From NCBI GenBank assembly GCA_002304835.1, contig DBPK01000003.1, positions 12,022 to 39,310 on the forward strand: DNA of 27,289 nt, read 5' to 3'. Shown here piece by piece: positions 1 through 8,404 of the stretch. Position 1 is the first letter of the stretch; each line of letters opens with the position of its first letter. Made by a program: the position numbers and the translations under genes. The notes under the pieces are model-generated. The model was not told the DNA's origin and made no database searches. It was given only the letters and a program-made list of their open reading frames with translations. Source of the stretch: Firmicutes bacterium UBA1422. Lineage in GTDB: Bacteria > Bacillota > Clostridia > Peptostreptococcales > Anaerovoracaceae.

Positions 1-1
1 C

Positions 2-133
2 TGGTCACTGTTTATTGTGACTGCCGATAAGAATGCGGAAAAGGCCATAAAAGGCCGCCCTGCCGACAAAAGACGTAAACTGTATAACGGCCGCCTTGAA
101 GTTTGCTACTACCAGTTCCACGGAGAAAAGTGA
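2..133 (+). CDS. C-terminal fragment of a probable THUMP-domain class I SAM-dependent RNA methyltransferase (RlmL/YpsC-like)
   Basis: The window opens inside a gene: frame 2 is open from the first base to TGA at 131-133, giving the last 43 residues. The tail contains ADKRRKLYNGRLEV followed by YYQFHGEK. From memory this resembles the C-terminal end of the YpsC/RlmL type of 23S rRNA guanine-N2 methyltransferases, which end with a KRRKLYNG...YYQ block. The catalytic and THUMP domains would lie upstream, outside the window, so the call rests on the tail alone. The gene ends about 58 bp before the carA promoter and reads in the same direction. No terminator is visible between them. Confidence 0.55.
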   Translation, partial: WSLFIVTADKNAEKAIKGRPADKRRKLYNGRLEVCYYQFHGEK

Positions 134-145
134 GATATTTGTGAC

Positions 146-182
146 GATGCATAAAAATGCATAATAATGCAATAAATATGCA
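146..182 (+). promoter_or_regulatory. Tandem ARG-box-like palindromic repeats upstream of the carAB promoter
   Basis: Four ATGCA units start at 147, 157, 167 and 178, that is, 10, 10 and 11 bp apart, separated by A/T-only spacers. The first pair forms TGCAT-AAAA-ATGCA (148-161). This has the layout of the ArgR box (TGAAT-N4-ATTCA), with one symmetrical substitution in each half. The repeats lie directly upstream of the -35 at 191, where an arginine-responsive regulator of carAB could bind. The similarity to an ARG box is my inference. The array could instead be an A/T-rich UP element or a site for the regulator encoded at 4591-6063. Confidence 0.4.
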
Positions 183-190
183 TATAACCA

Positions 191-218
191 TTGACTTTAT
201 CCGGTGTGAGTGTATAAT
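191..218 (+). promoter_or_regulatory. Sigma-A type promoter of carAB
   Basis: TTGACT (191-196, 5 of 6 consensus bases) is followed after 16 bp by TATAAT (213-218, perfect). Transcription would start near 225, leaving a leader of about 33 nt before the carA start at 258. That is too short for a PyrR-type attenuator, so control is more likely at the level of initiation. Confidence 0.75.
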
Positions 219-257
219 TATTTGCAGTAAGGTGTAAACTTGCACAAAGGAGAAAAA

Positions 258-1382
258 ATGGTCAGTAGCAGTAAAATGGCATATCACAAGTATGAGCCCG
301 CCTGGCTGATACTGGAAGACGGGACGGTTTACGAAGGTCGTTCCCTGGGCTGCGGAGGTACTGCAGTCGGTGAAGTGGTTTTCACAACGGGAATGACAGG
401 ATATCAGGAAACCCTTACAGATCCCAGTTATTTCGGGCAGATAGTTGCCCAGACATTCCCCCTTATAGGAAATTACGGGGTCAATGATACAGACAGGGAA
501 TCAGGAAGGGTATGGCTAAAAGGCTACATCATAAGAGAATGGTGCTACGAGCCTTCAAATTTCAGAAGCAAGTCCACATTGGGAGAGTATCTTGAGCAAC
601 ATAATGTGGTTGGGATCTATGACATAGACACCAGGGCGTTGACACGAAAGATACGCGAGCACGGAGTTATGAACGGAGCCGTGACCACCGAGTACCCTGA
701 TGATACGGGTGCTTTTTTAAAGTCACTGAAGGGTTTTGTCATATCGGATGCGGTAAGATCCGTTTCAGACAAAAAACCGTCATTTCATAAAGCAGAAGTT
801 TCCAAATACCATGTTGTGCTCATGGATTACGGATATAAAAGCAACATATTAAGAAGCCTGAATGAACTTGGATGCGATGTTACAGTAATGCCCTGGGATT
901 CTGACAAAGCTGCCATTGAAAAAGTAGCACCCGATGGCATAATGCTATCCAACGGACCGGGAGACCCCAATGAGAACAAGAAGATCATAAATAATCTTAA
1001 AGAAATATTAAAAACAGATCTGCCTGTTTTGGGAATATGTCTTGGACACCAGATAATGGCCCTTGCCTTTGGATGCAGAACACAGAAATTGAAATACGGA
1101 CACAGAGGGGCCAATCAGCCGGTGATGGATCTTGAAAAAAGACGTATATTCGTCACCAGTCAGAATCACGGGTTTGCAGTGGTAAAAGAATCTGTGACCG
1201 AGGATATCGGAAACATAAGCCATTATAATGTCAACGATGAAAGCTGCGAAGGGATAAAATACAAAAGACCCGGGACCTTTACAGTTCAGTTCCATCCTGA
1301 AGCATGCGCAGGCCCCCACGACACCAGATATTTGTTTGATAGATTCATTGAGAGTATGGAGAAAAAAAATGCCGCTGAATAA
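258..1382 (+). CDS. carA: Carbamoyl-phosphate synthase small (glutamine amidotransferase) subunit
   Basis: This subunit hydrolyses glutamine and passes ammonia to CarB for synthesis of carbamoyl phosphate, the precursor of pyrimidines and citrulline. The protein has 374 residues, normal for the family. The N-terminal half carries the CarA-specific domain (GEVVFTTGMTGYQE near residues 38-51) and the C-terminal half is a class I glutaminase: LGICLGHQ with the nucleophile Cys261, and QFHPEA with His346 and Glu348. The ATG at 258 has the SD AAAGGAG at 246-252. An in-frame TTG at 240 lies upstream of that SD and is unlikely to be used. The end overlaps carB by 14 bp, which implies translational coupling. 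The neighbours suggest service to arginine metabolism as much as to pyrimidines. Confidence 0.96.
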   Translation: MVSSSKMAYHKYEPAWLILEDGTVYEGRSLGCGGTAVGEVVFTTGMTGYQETLTDPSYFGQIVAQTFPLIGNYGVNDTDRESGRVWLKGYIIREWCYEPSNFRSKSTLGEYLEQHNVVGIYDIDTRALTRKIREHGVMNGAVTTEYPDDTGAFLKSLKGFVISDAVRSVSDKKPSFHKAEVSKYHVVLMDYGYKSNILRSLNELGCDVTVMPWDSDKAAIEKVAPDGIMLSNGPGDPNENKKIINNLKEILKTDLPVLGICLGHQIMALAFGCRTQKLKYGHRGANQPVMDLEKRRIFVTSQNHGFAVVKESVTEDIGNISHYNVNDESCEGIKYKRPGTFTVQFHPEACAGPHDTRYLFDRFIESMEKKNAAE

Positions 1383-4300
1383 AGACATAAAAAAAGTGCT
1401 GGTCATAGGCTCAGGACCCATAGTGATAGGCCAGGCAGCAGAGTTCGATTACGCCGGGACTCAGGTCTGCAGGACACTGAAAGAAGAGGGCATAGAAGTG
1501 GTACTGATCAATTCCAATCCTGCCACCATAATGACTGACAAGACCATGGCCGATAAGATATATATAGAACCTCTTACTCTTTCTGTACTCAAAAAGATAA
1601 TCGGCATCGAAAAACCCGACAGCATTCTTCCTACCCTGGGAGGCCAGATGGGGCTTACTCTTTCCATGAAACTGGCCAGAGAAGGATTTTTGGAATCCCA
1701 CAAGGTAAGGCTTCTGGGTACGGATCCTCTTACCATAGATAAAGCTGAGGACCGTCAGATGTTCAAGGATATGCTGGAGTCCATAGGAGAACCTGTAATA
1801 GAATCCCGTGTGGCCGAGAAGATCGAGGATGCCCTTTTGTATGCGGAAGAAATAAAATACCCGGTGGTCGTAAGGCCGGCATATACCCTTGGCGGTACCG
1901 GCGGAGGCATAGCAAATGATCCGGAGGAGCTCAGGATCATAGGGACCGACGGTTTAAGACAAAGCCCTATAACCCAGATACTTATAGAAAAATGTGTTTC
2001 CGGATGGAAAGAAATAGAGTTCGAAGTTATGAGGGACAGCAGGGGCAATACAATAACTGTATGTTCAATGGAAAATCTGGATCCGGTGGGAGTACACACG
2101 GGGGATTCCATAGTTGTGGCGCCGGCGGTGACCCTGGCGGACAAAGAATACCAGATGCTAAGGAACGCGTCCATAAAAATAATACAGGAACTTTCCGTCT
2201 GCGGGGGTTGCAACTGTCAGTTCGCCCTGGATCCCGGAAGTTTTGATTATGCTGTTATCGAAGTGAACCCAAGAGTGTCAAGGTCTTCGGCACTGGCTTC
2301 GAAGGCCACCGGATATCCCATCGCAAAGGTGGCATCCAGGATAGCCATCGGGTACACTCTTGACGAGATAAGGAATGAGGTAACACAAAAAACCTATGCA
2401 TGTTTTGAACCTGCTCTGGATTATGTTGTAGTCAAATTCCCCAAATGGCCCTTCGATAAATTCGTCTACGCAAAAAGAACCCTGGGGACCCAAATGAAAG
2501 CCACGGGAGAAGTGATGGCCATAGGAAGCTTTTTTGAGCAGGCCCTCATGAAAGCTGTGCGCTCCATAGAGCTTGGATTGGACACACTGAATCTGAAAAA
2601 ACTCAAAGAAAAAACAGACGAAGAAATTAAAAGCCTTTTGTACAACTGTGATGATGAAAGAATATTTGTGGTTTATGAAGCCTTCAAAAGAGGCGTTGAA
2701 CTGGATGAGATATACAAAATCACGGGCATAGACAGATGGTTCTTAAGCAAGATAAATAATCTGGTCTATATGGAGATGTTCCTTGAAGAGGGAGAACTGA
2801 CAAAAGAAAAATACAAAGATGCAAAGGATCTGGGATTTTTGGATTCTACAATAAAAAAACTCAGCGGACAGGAACCGCCTGAAAAGATACCTGCGGCATT
2901 CAAGATGGTGGACACATGCGCTGCTGAATTCGCCGCAGAAACACCTTATTTTTATGCTACTTATGATAGCGAAAATGAAGCTGCGGATCATATAAAAAAG
3001 AGTGATATCGGCAGAAAAAAAATAATCGTATTTGGTTCGGGACCCATCAGGATAGGACAGGGAATAGAATTCGATTACTGTTCCGTGCATTGTGTAAATG
3101 CCCTCAAAGAGAGCGGATATGAAGCCATAATAGTCAACAACAATCCGGAAACCGTTTCCACGGATTTTGATATATCTGACAGACTTTATTTTGAACCTCT
3201 TACTCCCGAAGACGTGGACGGGATAATAGAAACAGAAAGACCCTGGGGAGTAATAGTACAGTTCGGTGGGCAGACAGCCATAAAACTTACAAAGTATCTT
3301 CTTGAAAAGGGTGTAAATATACTGGGGACATCCGCTGACAGCATAGATGAGGCAGAAGACAGGAAGCGTTTTGACAGCCTCCTTGAAAAGTGCGGCATAC
3401 CAAGGCCTCGGGGCGAAACGGCATATGATACAGAAACAGCCGTAACAAAGGCGGATCGCCTGGGATACCCTGTGCTTTTAAGGCCGTCTTATGTTCTGGG
3501 CGGACAGAATATGATAATCGCCTACAGCAAAGAGGATGTTGTTGAATACATGGATATAATAACTGCTAACATTGAACTGGAAAATCCGGTACTCATAGAT
3601 AAATATCTTATGGGAAAAGAAATAGAAGTGGATGTCGTATGCGATGGAGAAGATTTTGTGATCCCCGGCATAATGGAGCACATTGAGAGGGCCGGCGTAC
3701 ATTCCGGAGATTCAATTTCGGTATACCCTCCCCAGAGCCTTGATGATGATGTCGTAGACAAAATAGTAAAATACACCGGTATCCTGGCCGAAGAACTGAA
3801 AGTCGTGGGAATGGTAAATATCCAGTATGTGCTTTTTGAAAAAGAACTATATGTAATAGAAGTCAATCCCAGGTCCTCACGGACAGTACCTTATATAAGC
3901 AAGGTGACCAATGTTCCTGTGGTAAGGCTGGCAACCAAAGTGCTTTTGGGTCAGAAACTTTCTGAATTGGGATATAAAAAAGGGCTTGCCCCTGCAGGAG
4001 AGTATGTGGCTGTGAAAGTCCCCGTATTCAGTTTCCCCAAGCTTACGGATGCCGACAGTCAGCTGGGACCGGAAATGAAATCCACCGGCGAAGTTCTTGG
4101 CATAGATAAAGATTTTGAGTCGGCATTATATAAAGGACTTCTGGGAGCAGGATACGGCCTTACGAAGGTGGATGAAATAGTTTTGATAACAGTAAAAGAT
4201 GCCGACAAGCCCGAAGCTGTTCCTCTTGCACAGAAATTTATCGATTTGGGATACAGCATCGCTGCAACAGAAGGCACTGCCCGTTACTTCAACAGTCATG

Positions 4301-4566
4301 GTGTACCTGCAATAAAAGTAAATGCCTTTGATGAACCCCGGCCGAATACAGATACACTTTTTGACAGCGGTGCAGTGGATTTCGTGGTATCCACATCCAT
4401 CGCCGGCAGAAAGCCGGCCATGAGATCCGTGCAGCTTAGAAGGAAGGCCATAGAAAGAAATATCGTCACACTTACCTCCATAGATACTGCCAACGCTCTG
4501 GCAAACTGCTTGATTTCAGGAAAGAATCTTGGTAATGTTAACATGGTGGATATAACTGAAATATGA
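1369..4566 (+). CDS. carB: Carbamoyl-phosphate synthase large subunit
   Basis: The large subunit makes carbamoyl phosphate from bicarbonate, ammonia and two ATP. It has 1065 residues, the usual length. The duplicated architecture is visible: GSGPIVIGQ near residue 11 starts the carboxyphosphate half, and GSGPIRIGQ near residue 556 starts the carbamoyl-phosphate half. Each half has an ATP-grasp domain (for example VRPAYTLGGTGGG in the first and RPSYVLGGQNM in the second). From about residue 935 there is an MGS-like allosteric domain (ATEGTARYF), where UMP, IMP or ornithine act in known enzymes. The start at 1369 has the SD GGAG at 1358-1361, inside the end of carA. In-frame TTG at 1336 was not chosen because it lacks an SD. 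The regulator gene follows after 24 bp. Confidence 0.97.
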   Translation: MPLNKDIKKVLVIGSGPIVIGQAAEFDYAGTQVCRTLKEEGIEVVLINSNPATIMTDKTMADKIYIEPLTLSVLKKIIGIEKPDSILPTLGGQMGLTLSMKLAREGFLESHKVRLLGTDPLTIDKAEDRQMFKDMLESIGEPVIESRVAEKIEDALLYAEEIKYPVVVRPAYTLGGTGGGIANDPEELRIIGTDGLRQSPITQILIEKCVSGWKEIEFEVMRDSRGNTITVCSMENLDPVGVHTGDSIVVAPAVTLADKEYQMLRNASIKIIQELSVCGGCNCQFALDPGSFDYAVIEVNPRVSRSSALASKATGYPIAKVASRIAIGYTLDEIRNEVTQKTYACFEPALDYVVVKFPKWPFDKFVYAKRTLGTQMKATGEVMAIGSFFEQALMKAVRSIELGLDTLNLKKLKEKTDEEIKSLLYNCDDERIFVVYEAFKRGVELDEIYKITGIDRWFLSKINNLVYMEMFLEEGELTKEKYKDAKDLGFLDSTIKKLSGQEPPEKIPAAFKMVDTCAAEFAAETPYFYATYDSENEAADHIKKSDIGRKKIIVFGSGPIRIGQGIEFDYCSVHCVNALKESGYEAIIVNNNPETVSTDFDISDRLYFEPLTPEDVDGIIETERPWGVIVQFGGQTAIKLTKYLLEKGVNILGTSADSIDEAEDRKRFDSLLEKCGIPRPRGETAYDTETAVTKADRLGYPVLLRPSYVLGGQNMIIAYSKEDVVEYMDIITANIELENPVLIDKYLMGKEIEVDVVCDGEDFVIPGIMEHIERAGVHSGDSISVYPPQSLDDDVVDKIVKYTGILAEELKVVGMVNIQYVLFEKELYVIEVNPRSSRTVPYISKVTNVPVVRLATKVLLGQKLSELGYKKGLAPAGEYVAVKVPVFSFPKLTDADSQLGPEMKSTGEVLGIDKDFESALYKGLLGAGYGLTKVDEIVLITVKDADKPEAVPLAQKFIDLGYSIAATEGTARYFNSHGVPAIKVNAFDEPRPNTDTLFDSGAVDFVVSTSIAGRKPAMRSVQLRRKAIERNIVTLTSIDTANALANCLISGKNLGNVNMVDITEI

Positions 4567-4590
4567 AGGAAAAGACACGTAGAACAGGTA

Positions 4591-6063
4591 ATGGAGACGA
4601 AAAAAAGCAAAAGAGGAAAAACTCCTTTATATATACAGATAATTTCGGATCTCAGACAGAAAATAATCGAAAGAGAACTGCCCGACGGTTCTTTTCTGCC
4701 TTCCGAAAGACATATGGCAGAGCGTCTTGGCGTGCACAGAAATACAGTTACAAAGGCCTATAACGAACTCAAAGCCGAGGGGTTCCTCATCTCATTACAT
4801 GGTGTCGGATACAAGGTCAGCTACAAAGAAAATCCCGAAAATATGGGCAAAGACAGTATCAAGGTCAAGAATGTCAATTGGTCACATTTGGTGAAGGGCG
4901 AATATCTGGACATTGAGAAGTCATTTGACGATATTTTTTCAAGATCCTATAATGCAAAAAGCATTTCCTTTGCAGGAGGAATATCATCTACTTCGGTATA
5001 TGAGGAACAGGATATTTCGAAGATATTCACTGAAGTAATTTCAAGGAGGAAAGAGACCTCTTATTTTTATACTCCTTACCGGGGAGACAAAAATCTCCGA
5101 AAGCAGATTGCCGGATTTTTAAGAGGAAAAGGGATAAAAAACGATATCGGCAACATCCAGATGTTTTCCGAGATGAATCAGGCTCTTGATTTTATTGTTA
5201 CTATCCTTCTTGATCCGGGAGACACGGTAATAACTGAAGAACCTCTGTCACCGGATGTTTACAGGACAATTGAGTTTGCCGGAGCAAGGATAATCACAGT
5301 TCCGGTGGATGAAAACGGCATGAAATGCGATAATCTGGAGCCTCTTATAGAAAAATACAGACCCAAGTTCATATATGTGAATTCCAGTTACCAGGACCCC
5401 ACAGGGAAGGTCCTGTCCTTTGAAAGAAGAAAAAAACTTCTTCAGCTCTCATACAAATACCGGCTTCCCATAGTAGAGGAGGATGCCGCTTCGGAGATTT
5501 TCTTCGGCAAAAGCAGGGTGCCCAGCATAAAATCCATGGACCAAGGAGATAATGTGATATATATTTATTCTTTTTCACTGACCTTCATCCCGGGAGTGGG
5601 CGCAGCTTTTGCAGTGGCACCCAAGCAGGTCATAAAAAGTCTCAGTTATCTTGTTTCAGTACGGCTCATATCACTGGAATGGGCTTCAGAGAAAATGCTG
5701 GCGGCAGCCTTTGAAAACGATCTTTATTACAAAAAACTGCAGGATTTCAGAAGGGAGTACAAAGAAAAAAGAGACAGGATGTGCAAGTGGCTGGACAGAC
5801 TGAAAACCTTTGGTGTCCGATATGAAAAACCTTCAGGCGGAGTTTATATATGGTGCAATATGCCGGATAAGACAGATGTGAAGAAACTTTCTGTGGAGGC
5901 AAAAAAGGAAGGGCTGAACTTTGTTCCGGGAAATATGTTTTATCCCGGGAAAAAGGCGGGAAGACAGATGATAAGACTGAACTATTCTTATCCTTCTCTT
6001 AAGCAGATAGATGAAGGTATGAAAACTTTTATAAAACTGGTGCTGGCACAACAAAATACATAA
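4591..6063 (+). CDS. GntR/MocR-family regulator with a degenerate (PLP-site-lacking) aminotransferase-like domain
   Basis: Residues about 11-77 form a GntR winged helix (TPLYIQIISDLR, LPSERHMAERLGV, RNTVTKAYNEL). The rest, to residue 490, is a fold-type I aminotransferase-like domain, giving the MocR/GabR architecture. The family normally binds PLP through a lysine in SFSKT...PGLR. Here the segment reads SFSLTFIPGVG, so that lysine is Leu330 and the phosphate-binding arginine is Gly337. The usual EDDYDSE is EEDAASE, replacing the cofactor Asp and Tyr with Glu297 and Ala299. The C-terminal substrate carboxylate arginine appears kept (IRLNYS, Arg462). I infer a ligand sensor that no longer uses PLP. 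The start is fixed by the winged helix, but its SD is weak. The gene follows carB by 24 bp and precedes the OTC gene, so carAB and the arginine-catabolic genes are its likely targets. Confidence 0.88.
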   Translation: METKKSKRGKTPLYIQIISDLRQKIIERELPDGSFLPSERHMAERLGVHRNTVTKAYNELKAEGFLISLHGVGYKVSYKENPENMGKDSIKVKNVNWSHLVKGEYLDIEKSFDDIFSRSYNAKSISFAGGISSTSVYEEQDISKIFTEVISRRKETSYFYTPYRGDKNLRKQIAGFLRGKGIKNDIGNIQMFSEMNQALDFIVTILLDPGDTVITEEPLSPDVYRTIEFAGARIITVPVDENGMKCDNLEPLIEKYRPKFIYVNSSYQDPTGKVLSFERRKKLLQLSYKYRLPIVEEDAASEIFFGKSRVPSIKSMDQGDNVIYIYSFSLTFIPGVGAAFAVAPKQVIKSLSYLVSVRLISLEWASEKMLAAAFENDLYYKKLQDFRREYKEKRDRMCKWLDRLKTFGVRYEKPSGGVYIWCNMPDKTDVKKLSVEAKKEGLNFVPGNMFYPGKKAGRQMIRLNYSYPSLKQIDEGMKTFIKLVLAQQNT

Positions 6064-6085
6064 AAACTGGCACTTTATTTTTATA

Positions 6086-6102
6086 TATGATAAGGTATCA
6101 TA
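6086..6102. promoter_or_regulatory. Perfect 7-bp palindrome, candidate operator/promoter element before the OTC gene
   Basis: TATGATA-AGG-TATCATA is an exact inverted repeat with a 3-bp centre, in the 74-bp gap between the regulator gene and the OTC gene. Both arms resemble -10 hexamers (TATGAT, TATCAT), but no convincing -35 lies at 16-18 bp upstream. It may be an operator overlapping a regulated promoter. The adjacent MocR-type regulator is an obvious candidate to bind it; this is inference. Confidence 0.4.
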
Positions 6103-6137
6103 AAGACAAACAAGGAACCATTTTAGGAGGTGTAAAA

Positions 6138-7133
6138 ATGGCTGTTAATTTAAAAGGAAGAAGTTTTCTGACGCTGATGGATTTCACGCCGGAAGAAATA
6201 AGATATATGCTGGATCTGGCTCATGATCTTAAGGCAAAAAAAAGAGCGGGCATCAAAAACGAAGTGCTTAAGGGCAAAAATGTCGTACTTCTTTTTGAGA
6301 AAACCTCAACGAGGACAAGATGTTCATTTGAAGTCGCATGTCTTGACGAAGGTGCACATGTTACTTTTTTGGATTCAAAAAGTTCCCAGATGGGAAAGAA
6401 AGAATCCCTTGAAGACACTGCAAAAGTGTTGGGAAGATTCTATGACGGCATAGAATACAGAGGGTATAAGCAGTCTGTTGTGGAAGAACTGGCAAAGCAT
6501 GCGGGAGTTCCTGTATGGAACGGGCTTACAGATGTTGACCACCCCACCCAGATACTGGCGGATATGATGACCATCGAAGAGCATGTATCAAAACCCCTTA
6601 ACAAGGTCAAAGTTGTTTTCTGCGGTGATATAAGGAACAATATGAGTTATGCCTGGATGTACGGATGTGCAAAAATGGGCATGAGCTATGTGGCATACGG
6701 ACCTTCGGAACTGGCATCGGAAATTGACAGGGAAGTAGTAGCCAAAGCAGAGGAAGTTGCAGCAATGACAGGGGCATCAATAGAAGTGTCCAGTGATCCC
6801 AAATGTCTTGATGGAGCGGATGTGATATATACTGACATATGGGCTTCAATGGGAGAAGAAGCCGAAATACCCGAAAGAGTCAAGCTGCTGACACCTTACA
6901 GAGTAACGGAGGAGATGCTGGTATCAACAGGAAATCCGGATGTTATTTTCCTTCACTGTCTGCCTTCTTTCCATGATCTTGAAACCGCAATGGCAAAAGA
7001 ACAGAAAGAAGCAGGATATGATATAAGGGAAGTGACCGATGAAGTCTTTAGAAGCAGGAATTCAAAGGTTTTCGATGAAGCTGAAAACAGGATGCACACC
7101 ATTAAAGCTGTTATCGTTGCCACAATAGCATAA
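6138..7133 (+). CDS. arcB: Ornithine carbamoyltransferase
   Basis: The enzyme interconverts ornithine plus carbamoyl phosphate with citrulline plus phosphate. The 331-residue protein shows all the signatures: the carbamoyl-phosphate loop STRTR (57-61), HPTQ (135-138), the ornithine-binding DIWASMG region (233-239) and HCLP (273-276) with its catalytic cysteine. The start at 6138 follows a strong SD, AGGAGGTG (6125-6132); the in-frame ATG at 6087 falls in the palindrome and lacks an SD. Lying directly before arginine deiminase and carbamate kinase, it is most likely the catabolic enzyme (arcB). With carAB upstream an anabolic role (argF) is also possible, and sequence motifs do not separate the two. 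Confidence 0.93.
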   Translation: MAVNLKGRSFLTLMDFTPEEIRYMLDLAHDLKAKKRAGIKNEVLKGKNVVLLFEKTSTRTRCSFEVACLDEGAHVTFLDSKSSQMGKKESLEDTAKVLGRFYDGIEYRGYKQSVVEELAKHAGVPVWNGLTDVDHPTQILADMMTIEEHVSKPLNKVKVVFCGDIRNNMSYAWMYGCAKMGMSYVAYGPSELASEIDREVVAKAEEVAAMTGASIEVSSDPKCLDGADVIYTDIWASMGEEAEIPERVKLLTPYRVTEEMLVSTGNPDVIFLHCLPSFHDLETAMAKEQKEAGYDIREVTDEVFRSRNSKVFDEAENRMHTIKAVIVATIA

Positions 7134-7181
7134 AAATTTCATACAAAAAAACGGTATTGCTCTGGACAAAGGAGGTCCGTT

Positions 7182-8402
7182 ATGGAAAAAGGAATACATA
7201 ATTATTCGGAAATTGGCAAGCTCAACAAAGTCCTGCTGCACAGATTGGGAGAAGAGATAGAAGGTCTTGTGCCGGACAATTTTGAACGACTGCTTTTTGA
7301 TGATATACCTTACCTGAAAGTGGCCCGCGAGGAACATGACATATTTGCAGGGCTTTTGAGAGAGAACGGTATAGAAGTAGTGTATTATGTTGACGAAACG
7401 GCCAAAGCGCTGGCTGATGATGAGATCAGAAAGGATTTCGTAAAGAGATTTCTTAAAGAGAGCGATATATATTCCCAGGCGGCAAAAGAAGTCCTTGAGG
7501 ACTATCTGATAAACATGTCGCCCAGAGAACTGGTGGGGACCGCCATAGCCGGGATCAAAAAAACCGATATAAATGTGAAAAACGCCAATTCTCTTGCAGA
7601 TTACATAGCATCCGGATACCCATACTATACAGATCCTATGCCAAACCTTTACTTCACCAGGGATCCAGGAGCATGCGTGGGCAACGGCCTTAATGTTCAC
7701 CATATGAGCACCAGAGCCAGAAGAAGAGAGGCGCTGCTTCTGCAGTATATGTTCAAATACAACAAAGACTTTGCTCCCGAGGGAAGCAATCTGTGGTATG
7801 ACTACGATCACGATTTTTCCATGGAAGGCGGGGATGTGCTGGTCCTTTCAAAGGATATCGTGGCGGTGGGGCTTTCTCAGAGAACGACGGCAAACGGCAT
7901 AGAGCGTTTTGCGGAAAACATACTGAACAAGTCCAGTTTCCAGAAGATACTGGTTTTCGATATACCCAAGAGCAGAGCCTTCATGCATCTTGATACGGTA
8001 TTTACAATGGTTGATTATGATAAATTCACCATACATCCGGAGATAGAAGGCCCCCTTCAGATCTATGAGATAACCCTGAACAAAGACGGCAAGGCTCATT
8101 TCGAAAGCATACAGGGAGAACTTGAGGATATTTTGAGAGATGAACTTAGACTTCCGGCAGTGGAACTCATAAGGTGCGGAGGAGACGATGCTATGGCTGC
8201 CCAGAGGGAGCAATGGAACGACGGATCAAATACACTGGCAATAGCTCCGGGAGTTGTTATCACATATGAAAGAAATTACGTTACCAATGATCTTCTTGAG
8301 AAAAAGGGCATAAAAGTAATAACTATGCCCAGTTCGGAGCTTTCAAGAGGCAGAGGAGGCCCAAGATGCATGAGCTGCCCTGTTAACAGAGACGATCTGT
8401 AG
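7182..8402 (+). CDS. arcA: Arginine deiminase
   Basis: It hydrolyses arginine to citrulline and ammonia, the first step of the arginine deiminase pathway that yields ATP and alkalinises the cell. The protein has 406 residues, typical for the family. The catalytic set is visible: FTRD (158-161, Asp161), EGGD (215-218), HLDTVF with His269 and Asp271, and the C-terminal nucleophile Cys396 in GPRCMS. The start at 7182 is preceded by AAAGGAGG (7168-7175). That SD sits in the loop of a small GGAC/GTCC hairpin (7164-7167 with 7075+100 to 7178), which keeps it exposed. The gene lies 48 bp after the OTC gene in the order arcB-arcA. No arginine/ornithine antiporter gene (arcD) is present in the cluster. 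Confidence 0.96.
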   Translation: MEKGIHNYSEIGKLNKVLLHRLGEEIEGLVPDNFERLLFDDIPYLKVAREEHDIFAGLLRENGIEVVYYVDETAKALADDEIRKDFVKRFLKESDIYSQAAKEVLEDYLINMSPRELVGTAIAGIKKTDINVKNANSLADYIASGYPYYTDPMPNLYFTRDPGACVGNGLNVHHMSTRARRREALLLQYMFKYNKDFAPEGSNLWYDYDHDFSMEGGDVLVLSKDIVAVGLSQRTTANGIERFAENILNKSSFQKILVFDIPKSRAFMHLDTVFTMVDYDKFTIHPEIEGPLQIYEITLNKDGKAHFESIQGELEDILRDELRLPAVELIRCGGDDAMAAQREQWNDGSNTLAIAPGVVITYERNYVTNDLLEKKGIKVITMPSSELSRGRGGPRCMSCPVNRDDL

Positions 8403-8404
8403 CG

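Noticed and set aside
219..257. Possible PyrR-type attenuator or leader peptide before carA
   Set aside because: The leader from the predicted start to the carA ATG is about 33 nt, with no hairpin, T-run or short frame.
7062..7811. Open minus-strand frame of 249 codons opposite the end of the OTC gene and the start of arcA
   Set aside because: It mirrors the two real genes, has no SD or recognisable domain, and its composition (runs of Phe, Cys, His, Tyr) is that of an antisense shadow.
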